Assembly (NCBI GenBank): GCA_033807695.1
Contig: CM066309.1
Location: 3,038,001 to 3,102,000 of the forward strand
Origin: Daedaleopsis sinensis
Lineage: Eukaryota > Basidiomycota > Agaricomycetes > Polyporales > Polyporaceae
DNA length: 64,000 nt
Direction: 5' to 3'
The first letter of the stretch is position 1. Every line of letters begins with the position of its first letter. Made by a program: the position numbers and the translations under genes. Below, piece by piece: positions 12,101 to 21,762 of this stretch. The notes beneath the pieces are model-generated. The model was not told where the DNA came from and made no database searches. It worked only from the letters and a program-made list of their open reading frames with translations.

Positions 12101-15100
12101 TGGGGAATCACCGAAACGCACGCTACTTCGTTGGATGGCGTACGTCAAAGCCGCCAGACCCAAGTGGGCTGGGATGGCTGCTTTCGTGATGTAGTCGGTG
12201 ATGTAGTAGATGAGGGCCTTCGCACCCTCCCCGGACCCTATGTGCTTCACGTCCATGTTGCACTTCATGAGGAATACTATCAAGTCGTTGTAGTTGGCGA
12301 TCATGCCGTGAAACCTCCGAAGCAGGATTGATCCTGTCTCGTCATCGATGACTGTCTCCGCCCGAGTCGAACCGTCCATTCTCATACGGCAGTTGCCGTC
12401 AGTCCTCGCACCGCCACGCCGTAGATACTTCCAGCAAGTCTCGGTGTGTTCGTGCCAATTGTACCTTTCCACTAGGAGATTGACGTGTGACTGATACCGT
12501 GCAGCGAACACAGTCGCAGGCACGTCGTCGTGCAACAGTGGGCCAGTGATTGCGCCCGGATGAATGAAACCTTCGCTTTCTGGGCGCACCGGCCTCTGCG
12601 GTGGATCCGACCCGGCAGGGGGCGGAGCAGCTGTCCCAAGGAACTCGGACTTGATAATACCTTCCAGCCACATAAACATGTCGGACTGATACTGCTCCGA
12701 ATCAATCATCATCTGCCGCATCTCTTGCGGCGAAGGATGTCCGTCAATCCATATCAGCATGTGGCAATGGAGCGTACCACGCACCTGGCACTCGACCGTC
12801 CCGTAATATGCAGAACAGTTGCCGAACACTCCCCAGACTGCCTTCTTGTACCGCAAGATAACCTCTACAAACAGTGTGATCATGATATGGAAAAACTTCG
12901 CGCACGGCCCAGGATTCCGCGCCACCAACAACCTTCGATCCCATTCGTTCAGAACCTCTCCCCCCTCCAACGTAGTCAAGTCGATATCTTCACCCGAAAG
13001 GAGACGTACCAACGGATGAGTCACGTCCGACGGATTAAGAGTGACGAAGAACGCGGGGGTCCCGTGGAAGTGGACCAGCGACCTAATCTCGTTCCTTAAA
13101 CGGAGACGGTAACCAGTGGTGCCCGGCAAATCCTTTAGTACCGCACCCACGCTGTTCATCAGCCGGAGCAAGTCTTGCTCGCGCGGGCACTGTGTCTGGT
13201 ACAGAGGATTGTCACAAAACTTATTCACCAACCCGTTCAGCAGGTCTCGATCTACCGCCATCAGCCGCTGTACAATGGTCCGTTGCTGGGACGCCTTCAC
13301 CCGAAATCGAATCGACTCACATACCTTTTTCTTTCTCAGGATATTAAAGTACACGAACGCGAAGTCGTTGTCTCGTTCGAATATACCGTGATGCAGCTGC
13401 AGCATGTATCGAAGTTGTTCCTCCATTCCAATACGAATCGCTCGATCTGGGTGGTGGAACCCACCAATGCCCCATGGATCTAGGTGAGGGAACAACCACG
13501 TCAGCAACTTCGGGTTCTCAAAGTCGGGCACTATCCACTCCCCTGCAGCCGAACGCACGAACCTGCCGTGGTTAAGACAGTGATGCAACGCTCGCATCTT
13601 CATCTCTCTATAGCACTCAGGGGAGTCGTCGCCGGCGGTGTAGCCAACGCTCTCCATCAAGATATCACAACCATCGGCAGGAACATTCTCGTATGCGTTC
13701 CGGGTACTGTAATCTTCGGAACTCTCATCTGTCACTGCTCCTTCGTGTACAAACCCCACATCCAATGCACAAGGTACGCCAACGCCAAGAGCCTTGTCAG
13801 CCTCGGATAGGAGGCCCTCCAAGTTCCGTGCACTGTAACCATGGAACTCCGTATCGGTCATGTAGTGTGCATTTGATCCAACCAGAAACAGTACGATGGT
13901 GCGGACTGTGGATGGTCGGACCAACACAGGACTAAGCTTCCGAATCGTCTCCTTCGTAGGCATAGTCCTGCCGACAAACACAGCACATGCAGCGTCTCTA
14001 ACCTCACTCGGAGGGGGGGGTAGAACCGCATGCAGAAAAGTGGAATCCTGGGGCATTATTAGGACGTTTCCCTTGAGGAAACGCTGCTCGGCCGATCTAT
14101 CCGTCCCGGCTCTCCTTCCTTTCGACAATTCGCTGAATCTGAAAGACACCCGACTCGCTCTCGCCCTTGCAACCATGATCCTGTCGAACTGGCTGCTAGA
14201 CTGAAACGCGGCCTTGACATGGTCAGGAAGCGCATCATGTCCATAATACAACCAGTTTGCAAGACATAACCGTGGCATCCTCTTCTTCTGGACAAGCTCC
14301 CTGTCACAGTCTCGGCACAATGAGATACGTGCCACGCGCCACGGATCCTCCATCCCAGCCGGGTCCAGAATCGCGTTCTCGTATAGAACCAGATCATAGC
14401 TCCGAGGCAAACACCTGACCGGTAGTCCTCGATTCTGCAACAAGGCCAAGTTCACCTCGGAGCATGATACCATGCGACATGTCCCTTCAGAGCAGTTCCG
14501 CGCGCAAACCGCACACACCTTCACGGCGAACTTTGAGCTCTTCATACTATTTTGCCACTCACCTATGATGAGTTTTCGCGTAGCGTCGTCGAGCGGACGC
14601 ATAAACGACCTATGGAAATTATCCGCACCAGCGGCCCAGATTTCGCGCTTGCGCAGCACCGTATCATGCAGTCGCGCTTCCTGCAGCTCAGAAAATATCA
14701 GCGCCGTGCGCCCGCATCCGCGAGAACACTGATGGTTACAAAGCTTGGCTCGGAGATCGAGCAGTCCTTCGCGCACCCTACAGTGTATCTCGTGAACGAG
14801 AGCGAGCTCGCGCAGGTCCCCTGCCTGCCATAGACTGAACATACCAACCGCGATAGCCAACGAAGAATACACCAGGACCTCGCCCACTTCCATCGAAAGA
14901 GACTGGAGAGTCACCTCATCTTGCAGCGACACCACCCGAGAGAACCGATGTGTGAAATCCATAGAACCATCACCAGCATCGTACAGCCGTAGACACGCTG
15001 TTTCGTCAGGACAACGCTGGAGCACGGCTACCAAAGCACAGCACACATGAGCAACTGTCGTATGATACGGTCCAAACGACCCACTCACCAAAAAGCGAAT

Positions 15101-15139
15101 CGTCGTCGGTGATCGTTTCTTGGCGACGAGAGAGCACAT
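9140..15139 (-). CDS. Helitron Rep/helicase transposase, intact
   Basis: One uninterrupted frame of 1999 codons. The N-terminal third has Cys-rich zinc-finger-like clusters (CNHQCSRGC near residue 150, CAVCARNC near 215, CRDC) and the DUF6570-like region of fungal Helitrons. The Rep nuclease carries the HUH motif in RGTLHCHMLIW (about 12745-12780) and both catalytic tyrosines in YYITDYITK (about 12184-12215). The C-terminal PIF1-type helicase has Walker A GGVGGTGKSHV (about 10560-10600), DEVSM (about 10360-10380), GDFGQLKPV and a final MLSRVRS motif. Known Helitron transposases nick one strand and mobilise DNA by rolling-circle replication. All key residues seen are intact, so the element may be autonomous. 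The ATG at 15139 is the first in the uninterrupted frame. In-frame sequence up to 15562 carries stops just before it, so an upstream exon is possible. Confidence 0.93.
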   Translation of the reverse strand: MCSLVAKKRSPTTIRFLVSGSFGPYHTTVAHVCCALVAVLQRCPDETACLRLYDAGDGSMDFTHRFSRVVSLQDEVTLQSLSMEVGEVLVYSSLAIAVGMFSLWQAGDLRELALVHEIHCRVREGLLDLRAKLCNHQCSRGCGRTALIFSELQEARLHDTVLRKREIWAAGADNFHRSFMRPLDDATRKLIIGEWQNSMKSSKFAVKVCAVCARNCSEGTCRMVSCSEVNLALLQNRGLPVRCLPRSYDLVLYENAILDPAGMEDPWRVARISLCRDCDRELVQKKRMPRLCLANWLYYGHDALPDHVKAAFQSSSQFDRIMVARARASRVSFRFSELSKGRRAGTDRSAEQRFLKGNVLIMPQDSTFLHAVLPPPPSEVRDAACAVFVGRTMPTKETIRKLSPVLVRPSTVRTIVLFLVGSNAHYMTDTEFHGYSARNLEGLLSEADKALGVGVPCALDVGFVHEGAVTDESSEDYSTRNAYENVPADGCDILMESVGYTAGDDSPECYREMKMRALHHCLNHGRFVRSAAGEWIVPDFENPKLLTWLFPHLDPWGIGGFHHPDRAIRIGMEEQLRYMLQLHHGIFERDNDFAFVYFNILRKKKVCESIRFRVKASQQRTIVQRLMAVDRDLLNGLVNKFCDNPLYQTQCPREQDLLRLMNSVGAVLKDLPGTTGYRLRLRNEIRSLVHFHGTPAFFVTLNPSDVTHPLVRLLSGEDIDLTTLEGGEVLNEWDRRLLVARNPGPCAKFFHIMITLFVEVILRYKKAVWGVFGNCSAYYGTVECQVRGTLHCHMLIWIDGHPSPQEMRQMMIDSEQYQSDMFMWLEGIIKSEFLGTAAPPPAGSDPPQRPVRPESEGFIHPGAITGPLLHDDVPATVFAARYQSHVNLLVERYNWHEHTETCWKYLRRGGARTDGNCRMRMDGSTRAETVIDDETGSILLRRFHGMIANYNDLIVFLMKCNMDVKHIGSGEGAKALIYYITDYITKAAIPAHLGLAALTYAIQRSSVRFGDSPDWTPSTERSAMSMVVNSMLSRMEISHQQVMSYLVGGGDYYTSHRFRLLYLTRFTKTVDQYWSPTSTGQRSEDAEHDAVPGLEGDEMVDMEIEQEGDDSQVVAGEGEHEREDNDDTVILTLDRGVSTAVSQEQDYLMRPHVEPFHSMCLFEFIGLTEKISCSSERTRLAGRSTGGRTTGTSTSEGRRRGRPAEMRGAFVDNHPQRDTHVLRRRVLWVIPVLLGSAVPRPDAGEQEREVWSKSILTLFIPWRNAGDLRHVGESWHDAYVRQSGFIAPDFSKIVKNVNVLSECRDARDRNREQQRAARIDAAERMRLRREVDDAMNGGVEEPPLFEHSILDPLQADDPDHRLLEKLDQLISLPARVALEQRFPVTTEGDSPSLHGSAKEASDEERSAIEIQQKAMTKIRKRRRPTFETTAVPLIKRRKRDSSRHPATVDTSRLAATFPDGAADEVLEGPDLYKRYIKQVAEEFGLDSNEEQSRAFETVARHVCLGEDRQLLMYVGGVGGTGKSHVVNAILRLFDLLGRRREILVSAPTGAAAILIGGYTIHSLVMLPKALPKDISELIAIWEHVTYLILDEVSMVGATTLAEISARIQRVKGDANGSGDKPFGGVNVIFTGDFGQLKPVRVPALYDHDLVSRASSSRAASSSGQGVTALKGVFIWRSVEDVVILRKNQRQEGDNMFANLLDRVRVGGCDNAFFRREADDYGFLTERVVSRTMTDPAVACTSFSETPVIVGLKEPRDAINTLLLRRHARSLNREVCTYHARDCIGGRAVLSPDREVIWKLRGKRTRDSPPKIQLFPGMRVMVQENLAFSHHVVNGAIGTVKDIRYVIEDGLRYPLVVYVHIPGSGSLIEGLEDDIVPIFPVQVTFSWVRTLETDSMPEEAYQVTRTQLPLLPAYCYTDYKAQGRSLGAAIVDVASARTLQGVYVMLSRVRSVSGLGILRPFTRKKLHTDLRRDLKDELFRLEVLDRRCKASYLMREDRLL
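9140..15139 (-). mobile_element. Helitron 1 (core region; termini undefined)
   Basis: This is the extent of the transposase frame; the true element is longer. The 5' TC end should lie right of 15139 and the 3' hairpin plus CTRR end left of 9140. I could not fix either end from a single copy. The base composition matches the surrounding DNA, which suggests long residence or a donor of similar composition. Confidence 0.75.
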
Positions 15140-15867
15140 CCAAAATCGCTACGGAACGAGGTGTCAGTCGAATGTACAGAGACCTGATCTGTTCTGCTCA
15201 CATGCACTCTCGGCGACATCCACCTCAAGCTGGGACGATCTCTCGGCGACAACGTCGCGAGCGTCATCTGCGGGATACGCTTCAGCGTCCGATTCGATAT
15301 ATGCTGATACTGAAAGCCACATACCAACGACATGATCAGTCCCGACAACAGACGAGAGCAGAGCAATGTCTGCTGCGAAACGAGTAATTTCCGAACCAGT
15401 TGAAGATTCCATGATCCGTGACACACCCACGACACAACCACTGCCAGACATATAAGCTGTCCACTCATAGGCCGGAAACGGGCGATCGGCTCTGACGTGT
15501 TCCGTGAAATGGAATGAAAACATCCGGCTATATCTGACTGTACAGAAAGCCGCACCCGTCAAGCCACGCGAACGCCACTGAGAACCCTTTCAGTATTTTC
15601 AGCCATGAGATCCCGATATCATATCAAACGAACCTGTCTTTTCTACATGCACGCATGCCACGTCTCGGGGGTGCGGCGCAGCAATTTCAAATACTCCCAG
15701 AGTCCTGCACACGCGCTCCTTCGAATGCTCGCAGTACTGCGATGAATACCGCTTCGTATCCTGCTCGAATTCCGGTACACGCCACGCCCCTTTCTGCACC
15801 GGAGATCAACAGGAGCGCGCGAGCTCTTAAAACCTGCGCACCTGGACACCAACTCCCAACACCGATC
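15140..15867. other. intergenic between Helitron 1 and the RNR gene
   Basis: A minus-strand frame at 15164-15562 is in register with the Helitron transposase and separated from it by two stops. A GTGAGC...GTAG intron of 53 bp can be drawn here but shifts the frame, so I leave it out. Otherwise nothing is seen. The stretch should contain the 5' end of Helitron 1 and the promoter of the ribonucleotide reductase gene. Confidence 0.35.
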
Positions 15868-17064
15868 ATGTCTGTGGCTCGAGACCAGCCAGACGCTATT
15901 CCGCCCCTTCCCTACCGCTCCCCTTACGTCCTTTTCCCGATCGAGTACCCTGCGGTACGTCTGCGATCGTCCCGAACCCTGCGCATCTTGCTTACTGTGT
16001 GTAGATATGGGACGCTTACAAACTCGCGCAAGCATCCTACTGGACCGCAGACGAGGTGGACCTGACCGAGGACGCGGTGCAGTGGCGTACATCTCTCACC
16101 AATGAAGAACGGGACTTCTTGTCGATCATACTCGGCTTCTTCGCGACCGCAGACGGCATCGTCGTAGAGAATCTCGCGCTGCGTTTCTGCAACGAGGTCC
16201 AGATGCCAGAGGCGAAGTGCTTCTATGGCATGCAACAGGCGATGTCAGTGACGTCTGAACAAACAGTCTCTGTACTGATTCACCTGTACAGCGAAAATGT
16301 CCACGCAGAAGTATACAGTCGACTGATTGAAGAGCTGATTGAGGACGCGTCGCTGCAGGCCAAGCTTTTCCACGCAATCGAACTCCTCCCTGCTGTGAAA
16401 GCGAAGGCGGAGTGGTGCCTCCAGTTCACGAACTCCATGCACGTTTGTTTCTCCAAAAGGCTCGTAGCGTTCGCCATCGTTGAGGGGGTATTCTTCTCCT
16501 CTTCGTTCGCTGCCGTCTTCTGGCTCAGAGAGCGGAACCTTATGCCCGGCTTGACCTTCGCGAACGAGCTCATAGCCCGCGACGAAGGACAGCACACCGA
16601 CTTCGCCTGCCTCCTTTACAACCATCTTCCTGAGAGACTCGCGGAGGAAGAGGTCCACGAGCTTGTCAAGGAAGCCGTCCAGCTGGAACACAAGTTTTTC
16701 GCCGGTAAGTCCGGAACGGCCACACGAGCACCGCAGTGTACTCACAGATGTGCTCAGACGCGCTCTACCGGCCGCTGACGGGCCTGAATGTCGACATGAT
16801 GCGAGATTACGTCGAGTACGTTGCAGATTACCTGCTACTCCAACTCGGGTACTCCACCTTGTACCACAAGTCCAACCCGGTCAGTACCGTTGCACAAACG
16901 GAACAACTATTCACTGATCGGCTATCGAGTAGTTTCCTTACATCGACCGGACCACTCTCGACGTCAAGACCAACTTCTTCGAGAGATCTGTCAGCGAGTA
17001 TAGTGTCGGTACGGTAACACAGGAACACCCTCTCCATAGACGCAGTGGAGCTCCTGCGCCGTGA
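15868..17064 (+). CDS. RNR2: ribonucleotide reductase small subunit, short form
   Basis: Five exons (15868-15954, 16005-16243, 16292-16704, 16758-16879, 16933-17064) join in frame to 330 residues. The family holds the diiron-tyrosyl radical that lets ribonucleotide reductase make dNTPs. All diiron ligands and the radical Tyr are visible: D in ATADGIVVENL, E, H and Y in IENVHAEVYS (restored by splicing out 16244-16291), E in VEGVFFSSSFA, and E and H in RDEGQHTDFAC. The opening block FPIEY...WTADEVDL is canonical. Two things are odd. The N-terminus before FPIEY is only about 22 residues, and after KTNFFERSVSEYS the frame runs into unrelated residues and stops without the C-terminal tail (FTLDADF-like) that docks onto the large subunit. 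I saw no downstream exon coding for it. This is therefore probably a paralogue rather than the main housekeeping copy. Confidence 0.85.
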
Positions 17065-17701
17065 CGTGGCCACGTACCTTCCAATCTTCCAATTCATTGT
17101 ACACCACTGTACAGAAAGAGTGAAACGTGATGTCAGCATGTATATTACTCGTCGGTCGCCTGGTACGAAAAGAGCACGCCAACTTATCTAGTACCGTCTG
17201 GACTGATACAAGTGTTAGTGTGCGTGCAGAACAAGTAGCCCGTGTACTCACGTGCGGGATTAACCCTGCTCATCCTCATACTGTGCCCCGTCCCTGCTCA
17301 CGAACGACAGCGGCTGAGATCCGATCACTACAGTGGGTTGTATCGCAACGGCAGAAAACATCGGCTAACCTGCATCTCTTTCCCTGTTCAACGGCCCATA
17401 CCGCCATGTGAACAGTGACGTACTGGTGGGAAATCCGAACTACGCGGATCGAAACCGCGTCCAGCGCCTCTTGGCTGCAGGCCAAGCAATCTATCTAGAG
17501 TTGAGCGGAATGATACTTCTTTGGCAACATGCCCTTCCTCTCGAAAAGTCTATACGGTGTGTATGTAGTCTACGTGTTCTCTAACTTCGTCCTACATACA
17601 TGCAGCAATTCAAGCCACATCTAACTAACCCGGATACGGTACAATGCAGAGAGAACGCGCGAACCGCTACGTCAGCGCAACATCCACACGCAACCTCGAA
17701 A
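17065..17701. other. intergenic
   Basis: No gene is seen. I searched it for an exon coding for the missing R1-binding tail of the upstream reductase gene and found none. Confidence 0.4.
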
Positions 17702-18901
17702 CTAGCCATGGTGAAACAGAAAAAGAACCTGCGACGCTACTGCCGCCTTGCGCTTGCTGCCTGACAAGCCCGGTACAGCAGGAAGCCACACAAAACCATC
17801 CCGGATCACCGCCGTTTCCGGGTCCAGCACCCAACACACTTCACGACGAGTGCACAGGTACGACGAGCCAAGACGCCATGCGATCACCGTACCAAACGGT
17901 GCCACGTCGCCTTCCTCAAGCAATTCCCTATCCGAAGATATGCCATCAACGATGTCCACGAACGAACCGCTGTCGCCGAAGTAACGCAGCTCCCTTGGAC
18001 ACATGCCCACCGAGGCGAAACAGTCGCGCTCTAGACGAAAAGCCCGTCCGCGACGATCCCATCCCACCGCAACCGTCTCCCCGCGCCGGCGTCGGAACCC
18101 CGCAGCAACCATAGCTTCCACGAGCGTTCCACTCGGCCCAGCGGCGAAGGCTATGCACGCCGGACCATACAACGCAGCCGTCACAGCGCGGAGCGAGGGA
18201 TCAGTCGGGACATGTCCACGAGATGCCATGTAATCCTCCTTCGCGAACCTTGCGGGTGACCACGACGCGTCGACGCCGTTGATTGCCAAGCATTGCAACA
18301 CGGCGAGGTCGAAAGGGAGTAAGAACCGGACAGATTGGTCAGCGACCAAGCTACGTCGGGCCAACGTCAACGCTGGATACGCGCAGCCGAACGACCAAGG
18401 GGAGACGTAGTTGAACAACGCCGTGGAAGGGGAGGCACATATCGGCCACAGCGGAGACCAGTTCATCGACTGGTAGACGACAACCTGTCGGCCATCTTCT
18501 AGAACGAACTGGGTACAGTCCGACACGCCTCTTCTCCTCCTGGCGTCGTTGTCCATGAGGACAGGAACGATCTTGACCTTGCCCTTTAGCTGCGTGAGCA
18601 TCGCGACGCGGATGTCGTAGTACATCAGGTCCGACGCGAAGACCTCCAGGATCGTGAACGAAAAGGGACCTTCTCGTAGAAGAAAGGCGATCGCAAAAAG
18701 ACCTCCCAGTAACGCCTTGAACCGACCGATACAGGCGAGGAAATCCGACGGATCCAACGCATACGGAACCAGCAGAGTCCTCATCCGGCGGCGCAGTGAT
18801 TGCACAGCGAACGCATACGCAGCGCGGCACGTGCATCGCCACGCCATGAAGTCTCTAATGTCGGCGGTCCCGAACGATAGATCGACGACATCGGACGGCA
18901 T
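17702..18901 (-). CDS. F-box protein with degenerate nucleotidyltransferase-like region
   Basis: Open frame; I choose the ATG at 18901 because it opens the F-box-like block MPSDVVDLSFGTADIRDFMA, followed by WRCTCRAAYAF. In-frame codons continue upstream to 19027 without domain similarity, and an AG acceptor lies just before the ATG, so a short first exon is possible, as in the paralogue at 6788. Shared blocks with that paralogue are LLGGLFAIAFLL, TILEVFASDLMYYD, WSPLWPICASPSTALFNYVS, SFGCAYPALTLARRSL, WSPARFAKEDYMA and SVGMCPRELRYFGD. The Asp pair of the nucleotidyltransferase signature is absent, so catalysis is unlikely. The coding density and GC-rich codons look healthy. Confidence 0.65.
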   Translation of the reverse strand: MPSDVVDLSFGTADIRDFMAWRCTCRAAYAFAVQSLRRRMRTLLVPYALDPSDFLACIGRFKALLGGLFAIAFLLREGPFSFTILEVFASDLMYYDIRVAMLTQLKGKVKIVPVLMDNDARRRRGVSDCTQFVLEDGRQVVVYQSMNWSPLWPICASPSTALFNYVSPWSFGCAYPALTLARRSLVADQSVRFLLPFDLAVLQCLAINGVDASWSPARFAKEDYMASRGHVPTDPSLRAVTAALYGPACIAFAAGPSGTLVEAMVAAGFRRRRGETVAVGWDRRGRAFRLERDCFASVGMCPRELRYFGDSGSFVDIVDGISSDRELLEEGDVAPFGTVIAWRLGSSYLCTRREVCWVLDPETAVIRDGFVWLPAVPGLSGSKRKAAVASQVLFLFHHG

Positions 18902-19873
18902 ACTGGACCAATCAGATGTGAGTGACTGCAACCAGACAGATTCAGGACCAGACCATACTCGCTGATTATGTTCATCGTTAAAAAGCACACGGGACCCGTA
19001 TGTGTTCTGAATAGACCTGTAAATCAATGCGACAATCAGTTATTGCACTGAACAGCGCAACGACAACCCATACCTCTGTTTGTGCAATACTAGGCTACGC
19101 CGCGGCCAACAGCAGTCGGTCTCAGCTTTAAGTGGGCGCGTTCTGCGCAGTACGTAACATGCTAACCCCAGTCCAACCACGTAACCGTCCCAGAAACCGG
19201 ATTCCCGAGACCGACGCGCAGTAACACTCTCGACGCACAGCACAGGACAACCCTGACAACCTCCCGCGTCGAGTCGCCGACCGGTATCCGGTGAGCATTC
19301 CCATCACCTCGAGAAGCCAAGCCCCGCTGGACGGATTCATTTCCGCGCTGAGGCTATTTCTGTGCATAAAATCGTACTAACTACTGGACGTGCTTCTTCG
19401 GCGCAGAATTTACTCATCATGCCGACCACGCGACTGACACTACGACCGTGTCTCGCCGGGCGGCCGCACATTGCATATTAGTCGCAGAACCACGCCGATG
19501 CCGTCACGCGGCAGCATCGGCGATTAGCGGTCTTGTAGGGTCGACCCTGCCCATGCATCCCATCAACGATCGAAGCTGAAAGCAACTGCGCGCCGCACCC
19601 ACGAGCGAGACATGCCGTCAGTCACCCGCAACCGCATCCGCGGTCGTAGCAGGGTTATCGACGCGCGCCATTTCCAGTCAAATTCATCGTCTGTGCGGCC
19701 TGAACCACCACGAACGTTTCCTATCCGATCAGCTATGCAGTACGATATCGGTCAGCGTAGCAGCCAGGCAGGAGACAAAGCTCCTCTAGAACATTTCGCC
19801 CGAGCAGCTCATGCAATTACAACATTCTTCCAACTACGGACGTTATGACGGTGCCATTCGCATTCTCTACTTT
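18902..19873. other. intergenic
   Basis: Upstream of the F-box gene the minus frame stays open to about 19027 but shows no domain. The rest, to 19873, holds only scattered short frames. Confidence 0.4.
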
Positions 19874-20606
19874 CTACTCCAGCGATGTCAGATATGTCAC
19901 TACCGCCGCAAGGTCGCCTGCGGTGACATCAAGGAAATCCGTCCTCCGTCCTCCCTTGTATCTCAAGACTATCACAGGGCCATACCAACGAGCATGACCT
20001 CCCACCTGTTCCACCGACAACCCTTCGCAGGCCTTGTTCACGTCTGTTCTGTCGCGCAGCGACGTCGGGCATATCCACACAGACAGCGGGTATCGCAGAT
20101 GTTCCCCTGCCGCCCCCCTACGAATCACCATCTCCGCAGGGGTCTTCTGGTCGAAAAACGGCTTCAAGTCCGGAATCGGGAGCACCGAGCGCTCCAGCCC
20201 CATTCCCCGCGGAGTGTATGACACGATTTCCAGCGTGAACTCATCTGGCGACTACCGTCATTGGACTGAACGCCGGCAGTCCTCGCCACGTACCATTCAT
20301 CGGCAATAACGCAAACCCTCTCACACTGGTCCGCGAACGTTCCGTTGCTGCGACTTCCGGAACATATACGGTCTGGTTCCGGTACGGTACACAGCTATGA
20401 ATGTGGGCAGACCAGTCCTGGAGAAGTAGGATGAGCTCGGCGACTGTCGAGGGACGGAATGAACCACTCACATCGACGATGTGGGTAGAAGAGCAGTACC
20501 ATGCGCGGTAACAGCGTGAGCAACAGAAAGTCGTCACCACGCCACAAAGGTTGCAAGGGCCAAGGGGAAGTACGTCCATGGCCAACACGACGCTGAGAGT
20601 TCGCAT
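19874..20606 (-). CDS. MYND-type zinc-finger protein
   Basis: Three exons join in frame. The first runs to a GTGAGT donor after YCSSTHIVD, the second starts DWSAHIHSC and ends at a GTACGT donor near 20305, and the third starts DEFTLEIV and stops at 19874. Splicing gives the MYND pattern CNLCG...CCSRCYRAWYCSS followed by DWSAHIHSC. In the second half of the finger the usual Cys after YCS is a His (THI), so the zinc site is C/H-modified. MYND fingers bind short proline-containing peptides; here the rest of the protein (about 130 residues) is unknown. The first in-frame ATG is at 20606, but a TATA-like box at 20621-20630 lies too close to it, so the ATG at 20579 (MDVLPLGPCNLCG) is the likelier start. 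Confidence 0.65.
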
Positions 20607-20618
20607 TTCGGATATGCG

Positions 20619-20631
20619 GAGTTTATATACA
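20619..20631 (-). promoter_or_regulatory. TATA-like box upstream of the MYND gene
   Basis: On the minus strand the sequence reads tgtatataaac, about 45 bp before the ATG at 20579 and only about 15-25 bp before the ATG at 20606. This favours the downstream ATG as the start. Confidence 0.4.
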
Positions 20632-20932
20632 AGCTATGGACGCCGCCCACATTAGACAGCAATACCACACGGACATACGGCAACCCAGTTAATCCAGCAA
20701 ATTAATCGGCTGGGAAGCCCATACGCCTTCTAAACGTGGACCTGGACCAGCATCCTGACTGTTCCTCCCCCCTACAATCTACTAACTTCGGACTACCACC
20801 CAGCCGGCAAGCCGTCAGTCAACTGCTTTCCCCGATCACAAGTATTCACGTCCCCATTCAGGCACTACCCGTAAAAGGCATATTCTACACAACGATGCGT
20901 GTAATTTCCAACGGCCGCGCCATCGCTTATCG

Positions 20933-21762
20933 CTAGTTCTCGTACGACCGCGACCCCCAGAATGTACCCGCTCCCGGCCCCGCCACCGCCCTCCGCAGCA
21001 CCGTCATCCCCCTCAGGTGAATGTGAGGCTCCTGTGCAGAGTTGCGGACCACATTACATTCCAAGAGCACAACGTCCCCTTCGTCCACGCTGTCGAGCGG
21101 AACGCTTTTCCCTCTTCGGCCACCGCGGACATCCCAAACCGAAGGAAACGAGCCTGATCTCGACAAGTTCCCCACTGCCAACATATACCCAGACCACACG
21201 TCTACGAGCAAGGCATCCGCGTCGTAGCAGGCGCGTCCGAAACCCGGGAGTGGTCCATGTCAGCGATGCAACGTCCACTTCACGCAACTTACGTACCTGA
21301 CTCAAATCCAAACTTCTGTCGAACTCTCTTGAGACCTTCCTCGTCGACTCTTCGCAGCACAACCACTTCGATGTCAACGTGGGGACGCCTTCCGCCCTCG
21401 TGCTTCAAGGCGGAGCAAAACATGGCGGGGACGTAAATGAGCAGCGGGCCCCCGCCGTCACACACGATGTGGTCTTCAAACCCCTCGCCCCAACCGGAGG
21501 AATCCGCCGCATGCGCCAGCGTCTTCGTGACCCCGTTCCGCGGACTCGTTCTTAAGTATCGGCGGAAACGACTGCCAGTGCTATGCCCGTCAGCTATAAT
21601 CCTAACGTCTCACGGCGGTACTCACCTGATGTTATGCTCGAGGTCGTACTCCATCGAATCGTCGGGGTCGGAGGAGATCTCGACATCTTGCATGAGCACA
21701 TCGCCGTCGAAAGCCACTGCGACGGTCTCTCCATTCCGATCTTCAGACTGAGCGGCAGACAT
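20933..21762 (-). CDS. hypothetical protein, acidic N-terminus
   Basis: The start ATG at 21762 opens a short exon with an acidic run (DVEISSDPDDSMEYDLE). It splices via GTGAGT...TTAG to a second exon with HADSSGWGEGFEDHIVCDGG and VDIEVVVLRRVDEEG, ending at a GTACGT donor near 21296. The last exon contains VWSGYMLAVGNLSRSG, WDVRGGRRGKSVPLDSVDEG and VVLLECNVVR, and stops at 20933. The second intron would be about 95 bp, which is long for this genome, so the acceptor is uncertain. No family is recognised. Alternating hydrophobic residues suggest a beta-rich fold. The protein is about 230-260 residues long. Confidence 0.5.

Noticed and set aside
11669..13099. Long plus-strand frames over Helitron 1
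   Set aside because: They are antisense to the well-supported transposase frame and show no domain.
16244..16291. Apparent 16-residue insertion in the reductase active-site helix
   Set aside because: It is a 48 bp GTCAGT...ACAG intron that is a multiple of three. Removing it restores the canonical ENVHAEVY block.
20933..21762. Possible viral capsid-like beta protein
   Set aside because: Only alternating hydrophobicity suggests it; no motif supports a viral origin.
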